64,000 nt of DNA from Bordetella genomosp. 10 (lineage in GTDB: Bacteria; Pseudomonadota; Gammaproteobacteria; Burkholderiales; Burkholderiaceae_B), in the NCBI RefSeq assembly GCF_002261225.1, contig NZ_NEVM01000005.1:2666001-2730000 (forward strand). Direction: 5' to 3'. The notes beneath the pieces are model-generated. The model saw only the letters and a list, made by a program, of their open reading frames with translations, searched no databases and was not told the origin of the DNA. The position numbers and the translations under genes were made by a program. Positions 42,495 through 51,497 of this stretch are shown here, in pieces. The first letter of the stretch is position 1. Every line of letters starts with the position of its first letter.

Positions 42495-43646
42495 TCAGGC
42501 GCCTTTGTGAATTTTTCCCAGGATTTCCTCGGTGTGCTCACCCAGGTTGGGGGGATGGCGCCGTATATCGGGCGGCGTTGCGCTGAAGCTCACGGGCAGG
42601 CCGGGTTGAACCAGCAGACCTTCGGTGGGATGCTCCGACTCGCGCCAGAAACCCACCGCCCTCAGATGCGGATCCGCCAGCAGCGCCTCGAAGTCGTTCA
42701 CGGGAGCGAACGGGATGTCCGCCGTCGCCAGAAGGTCGAGCCATTCGGCGGTGCCGCGCTCGGCCAGCACGGCATCGACGTAGCGGTAGAGCTCCGAAAA
42801 ATGGCGGCTGCGGCTGTTCAAGGTCCGGTAGCGCGGGTCATCGGCCATCTCCGGGTGCCCCGTCAGGGCGAAAAAGCGCTGCCACTGGGGCGTGGTGTAT
42901 GGCACGACGCTGATATAGCCGTCCCTGGTGCGGAAAGGCCTGCGATATTCGTTGAGAAGGCGCGCATACCCCGCCGGCCCTTCCGGCGGCACGAAGGTCA
43001 GTCCAGCCAGATGCTCGGGCGCCAGGAAAGCCACCATGCACTCGAACATGGGGACCTCGATCGCCTGGCCGCCGGCGCCACGCTCGCGCGCGAGCAGTGC
43101 GCTGGTCACGGCGTTAGCCACGTATAGCGCCACCACCTTGTCCGCGGCCACGGTGTTGACGTACCGTGGAGCCTGTCCTTCGGTCCCGCCTTGCAACCAG
43201 GCCAGGCCGGACACGGCCTGGATGGTGTCGTCCACGGCAGCCCGGCCGGCGTATGGGCCGCGCTCCGAGTACCCATAGCAGGCGCAGTAGACCAGATTCG
43301 GAAAGCGCGGCTGCAGCGATGCATAGTCCAGGCCCAGCCGCCTTACCGCGGGCGCGCGCATGTTGGTGATGAAGACGTCCGCCTCGGCGATCAAGGCGTC
43401 GAGTTGCCGGCGGCCAGGCTCGGACTTGACGTCAATGACCACGCTGCGTTTGTTGCGGTTGAGATTGAGGTGGGTATGGCTCATGCCGGCATGGCGCTGC
43501 GGCGTGACATGACGGAACACGTCGCCGTCGGCGGACTCCACCTTGATGACGTCCGCCCCCATGTCGCCCAGCATCTGGGTGGCCATGGGGCCCATGCCCA
43601 CGCTGGTCATGTCGACTACCTGAATTCCATGCAGAGGACCCGGCAT
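42495..43646 (-). CDS. Class III (CaiB/Frc family) CoA-transferase
   Basis: A 383-residue CoA-transferase of the CaiB/BaiF (class III) type. N-terminal GIQVVDMTSVGMGPMATQML, then LNRNKRSVVIDVKSEPGRR, and the segment VNTVAADKVVALYVANAV, whose Asp (about residue 170) is at the position of the acyl-carrying Asp of formyl-CoA transferase. I chose the ATG at 43646 (MPGPLHGIQVV); the frame further upstream reads arginine-rich filler. It starts two bases from the end of the CitE-like gene and most likely moves CoA onto an itaconate- or mesaconate-like acid. Confidence 0.9.
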   Translation of the reverse strand: MPGPLHGIQVVDMTSVGMGPMATQMLGDMGADVIKVESADGDVFRHVTPQRHAGMSHTHLNLNRNKRSVVIDVKSEPGRRQLDALIAEADVFITNMRAPAVRRLGLDYASLQPRFPNLVYCACYGYSERGPYAGRAAVDDTIQAVSGLAWLQGGTEGQAPRYVNTVAADKVVALYVANAVTSALLARERGAGGQAIEVPMFECMVAFLAPEHLAGLTFVPPEGPAGYARLLNEYRRPFRTRDGYISVVPYTTPQWQRFFALTGHPEMADDPRYRTLNSRSRHFSELYRYVDAVLAERGTAEWLDLLATADIPFAPVNDFEALLADPHLRAVGFWRESEHPTEGLLVQPGLPVSFSATPPDIRRHPPNLGEHTEEILGKIHKGA

Positions 43647-43648
43647 TC

Positions 43649-44497
43649 CTAGCCTCCCAGCAGACGGCGCGCCAGACGCAGGTGGGGCATGTCTATCATC
43701 ATGCCGTCCAGCTTCAGCGCCCCCGCCCCCGGATTCGCCTCGAAGGCCTCGACGACGGCGCGCGCCCACTGGCGCTGCTTCTCATCCGGACTCAGCAGCG
43801 CATTGATGGTTTCGACATGGCGCGGATGGATGGCCATCTTGGCGACGAAGCCATCGCGGAAAGCCTCGCTGGTTTCATCGGCCAGGACTTCGGGAGCCTG
43901 CAGATCGACGCACACCGTATCCACCGCGAGCACGCCCGCCGCCGCGGCCGCCATCAGGCACAACGAGCGCGCCAGGCGGAAGGGCTCGGTGTAACGGCCC
44001 GCCACCCGGTTACGCAGCGACCCGAGATCGGCGGCCAGGTCTTCGCCGCCCCAGGACAAGCCCCAAAGCCGGGTCGTGGCGCCACGGTAGTCGTGCAGCC
44101 CGAACAGCGATTGCGCGGTTTCGGTGACGATGGCGAGAATGCGGGTGCTGCCCGGCGCGATGCCCGCGGCGACCTCCAGGGCGTCGAGGTAATGCGCCAG
44201 GCGCAGCAGGTCGGCGCGGCCCGCGCATTTGGGCAGGACGATGCCCCGCGGGCGCGCGGGCATGACGGCGGCCAGGTCGGCCAGGGCTTCCGCGCTATCC
44301 AGGGCATTGATGCGCACCCACAGGGCCTTATCGCAGGGGCTTTGCAAGGATGCCTGCACCTGCATGCGCGCCGCGGGCTTCTGGCCCGGGGCGACGGAGT
44401 CTTCCAGATCCAGGATCAAGGCATCGGCCGCGCTGGTGGCGGCATGCTCGAACTTGCGCCCGGAATCGCCAGGCACGAACAGCATGGAACGGATCAT
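43649..44497 (-). CDS. HpcH/HpaI-family CoA lyase (CitE-like)
   Basis: A 282-residue protein of the CitE/malyl-CoA lyase family, TIM barrel. Visible motifs: MLFVPGDSGRKFEHA (N-terminal CoA-binding start), ALILDLEDSVAPGQK (metal-binding Asp/Glu), WVRINAL, RILAIVTETAQSLFGL and GGEDLAADLG. The family cleaves 3-hydroxyacyl-CoA compounds such as citramalyl-, malyl- or citryl-CoA into acetyl-CoA or pyruvate. Together with the MaoC hydratase upstream and the CoA-transferase downstream, this looks like the C-C cleavage step of the pathway. Confidence 0.88.
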   Translation of the reverse strand: MIRSMLFVPGDSGRKFEHAATSAADALILDLEDSVAPGQKPAARMQVQASLQSPCDKALWVRINALDSAEALADLAAVMPARPRGIVLPKCAGRADLLRLAHYLDALEVAAGIAPGSTRILAIVTETAQSLFGLHDYRGATTRLWGLSWGGEDLAADLGSLRNRVAGRYTEPFRLARSLCLMAAAAAGVLAVDTVCVDLQAPEVLADETSEAFRDGFVAKMAIHPRHVETINALLSPDEKQRQWARAVVEAFEANPGAGALKLDGMMIDMPHLRLARRLLGG

Positions 44498-44509
44498 GTG
44501 GGGCAGCTC

Positions 44510-44962
44510 CTACGCCGGGCGCTTATGCATCAGGGCCGAGCGCTTGCACACGGCCACGACTTCATCGCGATGGTTGATCGCGGTGTGCTCGAATTCGACG
44601 ATGCCGGCGCTCGGACGCGACTTGCTCTCGCGCATCGACAGCACGCGCGTGCGCACGTGCAGGGTGTCGCCCGCAAAGACGGGCTTAGGGAACGTGATTT
44701 CGCTCATGCCCAGATTGGCCACCGTGGTTCCCAGCGTGGTGTCGTTCACCGTCATGCCGATCAGCAGGCCCAATGTGAACAGGCTGTTGACCAGGGGTTT
44801 GCCGAACTCGGTCCTGGCGGCGAAGTGCGCATCCAGATGCAGAGGCTGCACGTTCATCGTGAGCGTGCTGAACAGGACGTTGTCCATCTCGGTTACGGTG
44901 CGGGTCCAGTCGTGATGGAACGTCTGGCCCGGGGAAAACTGCTCGTAGTACAAGCCTGCCAT
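44510..44962 (-). CDS. MaoC-type hydratase
   Basis: A 150-residue hot-dog-fold enoyl-CoA hydratase of the MaoC family. The PLH motif ([17 protein letters not shown], near residue 48) and the hydratase pattern [21 protein letters not shown] are visible. The ATG at 44962 (MAGLYYEQF) is preceded by GGAGAGG, a strong ribosome-binding site. In the itaconate pathway the MaoC member hydrates itaconyl-CoA to citramalyl-CoA. It is first gene of the operon that runs down to the Bug binding protein. Confidence 0.87.
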   Translation of the reverse strand: MAGLYYEQFSPGQTFHHDWTRTVTEMDNVLFSTLTMNVQPLHLDAHFAARTEFGKPLVNSLFTLGLLIGMTVNDTTLGTTVANLGMSEITFPKPVFAGDTLHVRTRVLSMRESKSRPSAGIVEFEHTAINHRDEVVAVCKRSALMHKRPA

Positions 44963-45283
44963 GTTGCTTCCTCTCCAAACGGGGCGCGGCGTCGCGCCAG
45001 GCACGCGGAAACCTCCGAGTCCTTACTTTTTTTGATTCTTATTCATGAACTTCTGTTCATAAACATAAATGAGAACCAAAGTTTATATCCATGAACAGAA
45101 ACAGAAAATACGGCACCCATAGGTAGAAACCCGGAATTCGCGGACGAACGGACGAACGGACGAACGAAACCACGGCCGCAAGGGAGGCCATGCCAGGAAA
45201 AGAGGGGAAGCGTCGGGCTGAACCGCCCGGGAGGCGGGGCGGCGCAAGGCCGCCCTGAGGGGACTACTACCGGCCGCGAGGGC
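44963..45283. promoter_or_regulatory. IclR-to-MaoC intergenic region with candidate IclR operators
   Basis: No gene is seen here. Bases 45045-45060 read ATGAAC-TTCT-GTTCAT, a perfect inverted repeat, and TTCTGTTCAT (45051-45060) is repeated as ATGAACAGAA at 45091-45100 in the opposite orientation, with 30 bases between. Both lie just upstream of the MaoC start on the minus strand in an AT-rich patch. They are good candidate operators for the local regulator. Confidence 0.5.
45143..45166. repeat. Three tandem copies of the 8-bp unit GACGAACG
   Basis: Three exact tandem units lie between the IclR stop and the candidate operators. Such short repeats can change length, but the biological effect is unknown. 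Confidence 0.7.
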
Positions 45284-46051
45284 CTACCTGGAAAGCGGCG
45301 CGGGAGGAAGATGCTCGAATTGCCGGGCCAACCGCTTGCAAGCCGCAAGCAGGGCCTGGCCGATGGCATCCGCCTTCGGGCCCGCGCGGTCGAGCGGCGC
45401 GCCCACCACGATCGCCAGCGTCGTGTCATAGAGCACCAATGGGGCAGCCACCGACAGCGTGTCGGCCTGGTGCTCCCCCAGGTTCACATGCCAGCCCTGC
45501 CGGGCTTCGGAGGCGACCAATGCCAGCAACTTCCGGGGGGTTTGCAGGGTTCGGGCCGTATAACGCTCCAGCTTCAGGCGGGATACCAGCGCTTCGCGCT
45601 CGTCCAGCAGCAAGGCGCCAAGCAAGGCTCGTCCCGAGGCCGATGCGTGCAATGGCTTGAGTTGACCCGCCTTGGCCGTGAAACGCACGGTGCGGTCGGG
45701 TTCCGCCACGTCCAGGTAAATCACGCGCTCGCCCGAGCGTTGGGCAAGGATCAGCGTTTCATCGAGTTCGTTGCGCAATGCTTCCAGGGTAGGACGGATG
45801 CGCTCGATCAATTGGTCGTGTTCGGCAACGGCCCGGGCCTCGTTCAGCCAGCGCCGCGTCAGGCAGTAGCGCCCGGCAACCTGGTGCGCGTAGCCGTCTG
45901 CCTCCAGCGTGTCGAAGAGGGCCAGACAACTGGACTTCGGGATATTCAGCGCCACCGAAACCTGGGTCAGGGTTGCCGGCGCCTGTGTCGCGGCAAAAAA
46001 CTGGAGGATCTCCAGGACGCGCCTGGCGCTTTTAACGTCGTTCGTACTCAT
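45284..46051 (-). CDS. IclR-family transcriptional regulator
   Basis: A 255-residue IclR regulator. The winged helix-turn-helix occupies about residues 8-70 (SARRVLEILQFFAATQAPA, then IPKSSCLALFDTLEADGY) and the GAF-like effector domain follows (RVIYLDVAEPDRTVRF, LHASASGRALLGALL, LVLYDTTLAIVVGAPL). The start ATG at 46051 (MSTNDVKSARRV) is internal to a longer frame whose upstream part is the reverse of the apt gene. It lies upstream of the MaoC-CitE-CoA-transferase-Bug genes on the same strand and probably controls them. Confidence 0.91.
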   Translation of the reverse strand: MSTNDVKSARRVLEILQFFAATQAPATLTQVSVALNIPKSSCLALFDTLEADGYAHQVAGRYCLTRRWLNEARAVAEHDQLIERIRPTLEALRNELDETLILAQRSGERVIYLDVAEPDRTVRFTAKAGQLKPLHASASGRALLGALLLDEREALVSRLKLERYTARTLQTPRKLLALVASEARQGWHVNLGEHQADTLSVAAPLVLYDTTLAIVVGAPLDRAGPKADAIGQALLAACKRLARQFEHLPPAPLSR

Positions 46052-46124
46052 GGGTATGAATGTAGATGCATGAACGCCGCGAACCAGGCCCGGAAAGAGA
46101 CGGCTTCCGTGCCGGGAGTTGGGA

Positions 46125-46676
46125 CTAGGCGCTTTCCGCGTCGTAGCGGCAGATCGAATACAGGGGCGTGCCGGTGGCCGCGATGTTGGCCGCGCCGCCC
46201 AGTTCGGGCAGATCGATGATGGTGGCGGCTTCCACCACATTGGCGCCCAGGCGCTGGAGCAGCTTGACGGCCGCCATCATGGTGCCGCCGGTGGCGATGA
46301 GGTCGTCGACCAGCAGCACGCGCTGGCCGGTGCGCACCGCGTCCGTATGGATTTCCACCGCCGAATTGCCGTACTCCAGCGAATAGGGCTCCGCCACCGT
46401 GCGATACGGCAGCTTGCCCTGCTTGCGCACCGGCACGAAGCCGAGATTCAGCTCATAGGCGAGCACGCTGCCGATGATGAAGCCGCGCGCGTCGATGCCG
46501 GCGACCAGGTCCAGGCGCTGGCGCATGTAGCGATAGACGAAAAGATCGATCAGGGCGCGGAAGGTGCGCGGGTCTTGCAGAACGGGCGTGATGTCGCGGA
46601 ACACCACGCCGGGCTTGGGCCAATCCGGTACGCTGCGGATCGTGCGTCGGACAAGTTCTGCGTAGTCGGTTTGCAT
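46125..46676 (-). CDS. apt: Adenine phosphoribosyltransferase Apt
   Basis: A 183-residue purine salvage enzyme that turns adenine and PRPP into AMP. N-terminal [19 protein letters not shown], then [20 protein letters not shown] and the PRPP motif [16 protein letters not shown] give an unambiguous identification. The length is usual for the family. It is a single-gene minus-strand unit, divergent from the aspartoacylase-like gene and behind the IclR gene start. Confidence 0.97.
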   Translation of the reverse strand: MQTDYAELVRRTIRSVPDWPKPGVVFRDITPVLQDPRTFRALIDLFVYRYMRQRLDLVAGIDARGFIIGSVLAYELNLGFVPVRKQGKLPYRTVAEPYSLEYGNSAVEIHTDAVRTGQRVLLVDDLIATGGTMMAAVKLLQRLGANVVEAATIIDLPELGGAANIAATGTPLYSICRYDAESA

Positions 46677-46923
46677 GGTGGCGGCCCGGCCAGGAAGAAT
46701 GGGTGCAAACTATAACCGGCCCGGGGCGACTCGCCAAATGTCGACGCCGTTACGCTGAAATTTTCGAACGAACAGCCGGCGGGGATTGAGAATTTCTATC
46801 CTCCACGCGACGCCGCCCGCCATGGGCCGGACGTCGGGGACACCTCTCCCTTGACCGATGCGCGGCAATGCGTATGCTTGCGCTTTTCGTGTTCTTCGTC
46901 CGCGACCACATCCAGGAGGCCCG

Positions 46924-47904
46924 ATGTCTACCGCCAGCAGCACCGGCATTCCCCTGCGCCCTTTCGAACTCGCCGTTCCCGACATCAACGTGGAACGTGC
47001 CGGCAACACCGGCACGGAAGGCGTCTGGCATTTCGACTCCGGCCAGCCTGGCCCGACGGTGTTGATCACCGCCCTGATACACGGCAACGAACTGTGCGGG
47101 GCGTGGGCGCTGAAGGACGTGCTGGGCGCCGCCGTGCGGCCGCGCCGCGGCGCCCTGACGCTGGCGTTCTGCAACCTCGCCGCCTTCGACCGCTTCGATC
47201 CCGCGCTGTACACCGAGTCGCGCTTCGTCGACGAGGATATGAACCGCGTCTGGTCGGACGACAGGCTGTCGGATCCCTCCACGCAGGAGCGGCGCCGCGC
47301 CGCGCAGCTCCTGCTCTGGGTGAAGAAGGCGGACTGGCTGCTGGACATTCATTCCATGAGCAATTCCACGGTGCCCCTGCAGATGTCCGGCGTGCGCCAG
47401 CACAACATCGACCTGGCGCTGACGCTGGGCAATCCGGCCCACATCATCGCCGACGCCGGCCACGCCTCGGGGGTGCGCATGCGCGACTATGGCCGCTTCG
47501 GCGCCGAGGAAGACAACGGCTCGCGGTCGCTGCTGATCGAATGCGGCTTCCACGGCGCGCCTTCCGCGCGCCAGGTCGCCATCGACCAGGTGGCGCGTTT
47601 CCTGGTGGCCTCCGGCATCGTCGAGGCGGCCGATCTTCCCGGCGCGTGGTTCGCGCCAACCGCGCCCGCCCAGGAAGCGCTGCGCGTGACGCACGCCATC
47701 GCCGCCCAGAGCATGGACTTCCGCTTCGACCAGCCCTGGAAGGGGCTGGAAAAGCTGCCGCACGCCGGGACCGTCATCGCCTGGTCGGACGGCGAAGCGG
47801 TCGCCACGCCCTACGAGGATTGCGTTTTGATCATGCCCGCGGTCACGGTCCGCCCCGGCGTGACGATGGTGCGGCTGGCCCAGCCGGTCGCGCCCAGGGC
47901 CTGA
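46924..47904 (+). CDS. Succinylglutamate desuccinylase/aspartoacylase-family enzyme
   Basis: A 326-residue zinc carboxypeptidase-like deacylase. Zinc ligands are H53 and E56 (ALIHGNELCG) and H143 (LLDIHSMSNST); IECGFHGAPS carries the catalytic Glu expected in the C-terminal half. The family includes AstE (N-succinylglutamate), aspartoacylase (N-acetylaspartate) and related amide hydrolases. The ATG at 46924 follows a GGAGG-rich region. It opens a plus-strand series ending with an M20 peptidase, so it could free an acid from an N-acylated amino acid taken up by the Dpp/Opp-type transporter. Confidence 0.88.
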   Translation: MSTASSTGIPLRPFELAVPDINVERAGNTGTEGVWHFDSGQPGPTVLITALIHGNELCGAWALKDVLGAAVRPRRGALTLAFCNLAAFDRFDPALYTESRFVDEDMNRVWSDDRLSDPSTQERRRAAQLLLWVKKADWLLDIHSMSNSTVPLQMSGVRQHNIDLALTLGNPAHIIADAGHASGVRMRDYGRFGAEEDNGSRSLLIECGFHGAPSARQVAIDQVARFLVASGIVEAADLPGAWFAPTAPAQEALRVTHAIAAQSMDFRFDQPWKGLEKLPHAGTVIAWSDGEAVATPYEDCVLIMPAVTVRPGVTMVRLAQPVAPRA

Positions 47905-48011
47905 GGCCTGAGGCCCGTGGCTCGGGCCCGCGGCGAAAAAGTCCCTGCCGCAACCGGGAACACCGGCGGGCATGGGGTGACACACAGGGTTCCTTTCCTG
48001 GAGCCAACGCC

Positions 48012-48413
48012 ATGTACAACACCCTGTCCCTCTCCCGTCCGGCGGCCGCCGGCCCGAACCTGCCCGCCGGCGACGATGCGCGCGCCCCGAACGTGTACGA
48101 CCGCCTGTGCGCGCTCGACGAGCCGGACCAACTGCACAGCATCGAGGTGCACGGCTTCGCCGGCACGACATCGCCGGGAAAAATCGACAGCATGATGGAG
48201 GCGGTCGGCAGGCGCCTGGCCGACCGCTGCAACGTCCCGGCGGACCGCATCCAGCGCATCGCGCACCGGCAACCGGATGCCTATCCCGCCGCGCTGTACG
48301 ACAAGGTGCTGGTCGACGTCCGGCATGCCTCCCGCCCCGAGGCGCCGCGCCTCGCCATCTTTGCCGGCACCGGCCCCGCCGCCGGCGCCCGGGAGGGCCA
48401 GCATTCGAACTAG
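48012..48413 (+). CDS. Small hypothetical protein, 133 residues
   Basis: I do not recognise this protein. The frame has strong GC-rich third codon positions, a proper ATG at 48012 and GGAG nine bases upstream, so it looks real. The sequence is moderately acidic, with an N-terminal low-complexity stretch (SRPAAAGPNLPAGDDARAP) and a compact C-terminal part (MEAVGRRLADRCNVPADRIQ). No signal peptide or membrane helix is seen. It sits between the aspartoacylase-like gene and the dipeptide transporter on the same strand. Opposite-strand frames over it are shadows. Confidence 0.6.
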   Translation: MYNTLSLSRPAAAGPNLPAGDDARAPNVYDRLCALDEPDQLHSIEVHGFAGTTSPGKIDSMMEAVGRRLADRCNVPADRIQRIAHRQPDAYPAALYDKVLVDVRHASRPEAPRLAIFAGTGPAAGAREGQHSN

Positions 48414-48576
48414 GTGTTTGCCCTAGCTTTGCCCGCCCCGCCGCGGGATCTTCCCTCGGCGGCGCGCCGCGGCCCTTCGTAACAGCGCCGCGGCGCAGCG
48501 CCAGCCGGCGGTCGCCGGGTTAAAGTATCGCCCGCGTCCCTTTTGGGCGCGCGCAATACTGTTAGGGAATTCCCGC

Positions 48577-49554
48577 GTGGCCTTGTTCATCCTGCGCAGG
48601 CTCTTGCAAAGCCTGTTCGTTCTACTCGCCGTCTCGGTCGTCGTTTTCTGTGCGGTGTATGCGGTGGGCGATCCCATCGAGCTGCTCGTCAGCCCGGAAG
48701 CCAGCCCCGCCGACCGCCAGGCCATGATCATCCGGCTGGGCCTGGACCTGCCGCTCTGGCAGCAATACACCCATTTCCTGTGGAATGCGCTGCACGGCGA
48801 TCTCGGCAACTCCTTCGTCCAGGGCGTGCCCGCGCTGGACATGATCCTGCAGCGCATGCCGGCCACGTTCGAGCTGGTGGCCGTGGCCATCGCCATGACC
48901 TGTCTGTTCGGCATCCCGCTGGGCCTGGTCGCGGGCCTGTACCGCGACACGCCGCTGGGCCGCACCATCATGAGCACGTCGGTCCTCGGCTTCTCCCTGC
49001 CGAACTTCTGGCAGGGCATGATGCTGATCCTCATGTTCGCGGTCTGGCTCGGCTGGCTGCCGGCGTCCGGGCGCGGCGACACCGTCTCGGTGTTCGGCGT
49101 GCCGTTTTCCTTCCTCACGCGCGACGGCTGGGCGCACATCATCATGCCGGCCATCAACCTGGCCCTGGCCAACGTCGCGCTGGTGCTGCGGATGACGGCG
49201 TCCGGCGTGGCCGAGGCGCAGAGCCAGGAATACGTCAAATTCGCGCGCGCCAAGGGCGTGCGGCCGGGCCGCATCGTCAGCCGCCACATCCTGCGCAACA
49301 TCCTCATCCCGGTGGTGACCGTCATCGGCATGGAAATGGGCCACCTGATCGCCTATTCCACCATTACCGAGACCGTGTTCGCCTGGCCCGGCATGGGCAA
49401 GCTGCTGATCGACAGCGTGTACCAATTGGACCGCCCCGTCGTCGTCGCCTACGTGATGTTCGTCACCCTGCTGTTCGTGGTCATCAACCTGATCGTCGAC
49501 ATCCTCTATGCCGTGCTCGATCCGCGCGTGCGCTTGCTCGCTCCCGCGAATTGA
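48577..49554 (+). CDS. Dipeptide/oligopeptide ABC transporter permease (DppB/OppB type)
   Basis: A 325-residue inner-membrane protein with six membrane helices, starting at GTG 48577 (VALFILRRLLQSLFVLLAV, the usual DppB N-terminal pattern). The permease loop is RAKGVRPGRIVSRHILRNIL and the following TETVFAWPGMGKLL is the classic OppB/DppB signature. An upstream inverted repeat with AGTAT/ATACT arms lies at about 48524-48560, behind the small hypothetical gene. The operon has no binding-protein gene. Confidence 0.93.
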   Translation: MALFILRRLLQSLFVLLAVSVVVFCAVYAVGDPIELLVSPEASPADRQAMIIRLGLDLPLWQQYTHFLWNALHGDLGNSFVQGVPALDMILQRMPATFELVAVAIAMTCLFGIPLGLVAGLYRDTPLGRTIMSTSVLGFSLPNFWQGMMLILMFAVWLGWLPASGRGDTVSVFGVPFSFLTRDGWAHIIMPAINLALANVALVLRMTASGVAEAQSQEYVKFARAKGVRPGRIVSRHILRNILIPVVTVIGMEMGHLIAYSTITETVFAWPGMGKLLIDSVYQLDRPVVVAYVMFVTLLFVVINLIVDILYAVLDPRVRLLAPAN

Positions 49555-49581
49555 ACCTGGCCAAGGACCGCCACCCTCATC

Positions 49582-50499
49582 ATGCCCACTCCTGAACATT
49601 CCGGCCGCACGCGCACCGTGCCTCCCCTGGCGGACACCCCGCGCCGCGCGGCCATACTCAAGAAGCTCCATGCCGTGCCCACCGCGCGCGGCACCCTGCT
49701 GATCCTGCTGGTCCTCGCGGTCGTGATCCTGCTGGCGCCGCATTTCGCGCCGCAGAATCCCTACGACCTCGCCAACCTGAACCTGCTGGACGGCCGCCTG
49801 CCGCCGCGCTCGGCCTCGATGGACGGCCACATGTACTGGCTCGGCACCGACGACCAGGGCCGCGACATGCTCAGCGCCATCCTGTACGGCCTGCGCATCA
49901 GCCTGATGGTGGGCCTGAGCGCCGTGATCCTGGCGACGGCGGTCGGCAGCCTGGTGGGCCTGGTGGCCGCCTACGCCGGCGGCCTCGTCGACGCGGTGCT
50001 GATGCGGGTGGTGGACTTCGTGCTCGGCTTTCCCTCCATCCTGGTGGCGCTGGTGCTGCTGGCCGTGATGGGGCGCGGCGTGGACAAGGTCATCCTGGCC
50101 CTGGTGCTGGTGCAATGGGCCCACTACGCGCGCATCATGCGCGGCCGCGCCCTGCAGGAACGGCGCAAGGAATACGTCGAGGCGGCCGCCAACCTGGGCT
50201 TTCCCGCCTGGCGCATCATCCTCTTTCACCTGATGCCCAACTGCATCGGCCCCGTCATGGTGTACGCCACCGTGCAAATCGCCAACGCCATCGCGCTGGA
50301 AGCGACGCTGTCCTTCCTGGGCGTGGGCGTGCCCATCACCGAACCGTCCCTGGGCCTGCTGATCGCCAACGGCTTCCAATACCTGCTGTCGGGCGATTAC
50401 TGGATCAGCCTGTTCCCCGGTATCGCATTGCTGCTGCTTATCCTGACCATCAATATTCTGGGCGACCGTCTGCGCGCCAGCCTGGATCCGCGACGATGA
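49582..50499 (+). CDS. Dipeptide/oligopeptide ABC transporter permease (DppC/OppC type)
   Basis: A 305-residue membrane protein. After a cytosolic N-terminal stretch of 30-35 residues there is a membrane helix (LLILLVLAVVILLAP), then the WLGTDDQGRDMLSAILYG motif of DppC/OppC, and EYVEAAANLGFPAWRIILFHLMPN in the permease loop. It starts 27 bases after the DppB-type gene and its stop overlaps the next start by four bases. Confidence 0.93.
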   Translation: MPTPEHSGRTRTVPPLADTPRRAAILKKLHAVPTARGTLLILLVLAVVILLAPHFAPQNPYDLANLNLLDGRLPPRSASMDGHMYWLGTDDQGRDMLSAILYGLRISLMVGLSAVILATAVGSLVGLVAAYAGGLVDAVLMRVVDFVLGFPSILVALVLLAVMGRGVDKVILALVLVQWAHYARIMRGRALQERRKEYVEAAANLGFPAWRIILFHLMPNCIGPVMVYATVQIANAIALEATLSFLGVGVPITEPSLGLLIANGFQYLLSGDYWISLFPGIALLLLILTINILGDRLRASLDPRR

Positions 50500-51497
50500 G
50501 CGACATTATTCTCGACGTGCGCAACCTGCGCACCGCATTCCACACCACCGCCGGCGCCTGGCCGGCCGTCGACGGCGTCAACCTGACCCTGCGCCGCGGC
50601 GAGATCCTGGGCCTGGTCGGCGAATCGGGCTCCGGCAAATCGGTCACCGGCTTTTCCCTGCTGGGGTTGATCGACCCGCCGGGCGAAGTCGTCGAGGGCG
50701 AGGTCAAGTTCCAGGGCAAGGACCTGCGCAAGCTGGACGAGGAAGGCATGCGCCGCCTGCGCGGCAACCGCATCGCCATGATCTTCCAGGATCCGCTGAT
50801 GACGCTGAACCCCGTGCTGCGGGTCGGCGAGCAGATGGCCGAGGCCATCCTAACCCACGAGAACGTCAGCCGCGCCGTAGCCATGGCGCGCTGCCGCGAC
50901 GCCCTGGCCATGGTGGGCATTCCCTCGCCCGAGACGCGCCTGCGCAGCTACCCGCACGAGTTTTCCGGCGGCATGCGCCAGCGCGTGGCCATCGCCATCG
51001 CCATGCTTAACGACCCGGACCTGATCATCGCGGACGAGCCGACCACGGCGCTGGACGTGACCATCCAGGGCCAGATCCTCTACCGCATGCAGGAGATCTG
51101 CCGGACCAAGAACACCGCGCTGATCTGGATCACCCACGACCTGGGCGTGGTGGCCGAGCTGGCCGATCGCGTGGCCGTGATGTATGCCGGCCGCATCGTC
51201 GAGACCGGGCCGGTGGCGGAGGTGCTGGAAGCGCCGCGCCATCCCTATACGCAGGGCCTGCTGCGCTCGATGCCGGGCACGGCCCTGCCGGGCGCGCGCC
51301 TGCAGCAGATCAACGGCATGGCGCCCACCCTGTCGGCGCGGCCGTCGGGCTGTCCCTTCCGGCCGCGCTGTCCGAACGCCGTCACGCGCTGCACGGAGAC
51401 CTTCCCGGGCGTGACGAACGAAGGCAAGCGCAGCTTCCACTGCCATGCGCCGGTGCGGCGCGCCAGCCAGGGCACGCCGGCGGAGGTGCGGGAATGA
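50496..51497 (+). CDS. Dipeptide/oligopeptide ABC transporter ATP-binding protein (DppD/OppD type)
   Basis: A 333-residue ATPase. Walker A is GESGSGKS, the ABC signature is [15 protein letters not shown], Walker B ends in [11 protein letters not shown] and the switch His is in [12 protein letters not shown]. The C-terminal cysteine-rich oligopeptide/dipeptide signature ([15 protein letters not shown]) is typical of the DppD/OppD group. It overlaps its neighbours by four bases at both ends (ATGA). Confidence 0.94.
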   Translation: MSDIILDVRNLRTAFHTTAGAWPAVDGVNLTLRRGEILGLVGESGSGKSVTGFSLLGLIDPPGEVVEGEVKFQGKDLRKLDEEGMRRLRGNRIAMIFQDPLMTLNPVLRVGEQMAEAILTHENVSRAVAMARCRDALAMVGIPSPETRLRSYPHEFSGGMRQRVAIAIAMLNDPDLIIADEPTTALDVTIQGQILYRMQEICRTKNTALIWITHDLGVVAELADRVAVMYAGRIVETGPVAEVLEAPRHPYTQGLLRSMPGTALPGARLQQINGMAPTLSARPSGCPFRPRCPNAVTRCTETFPGVTNEGKRSFHCHAPVRRASQGTPAEVRE

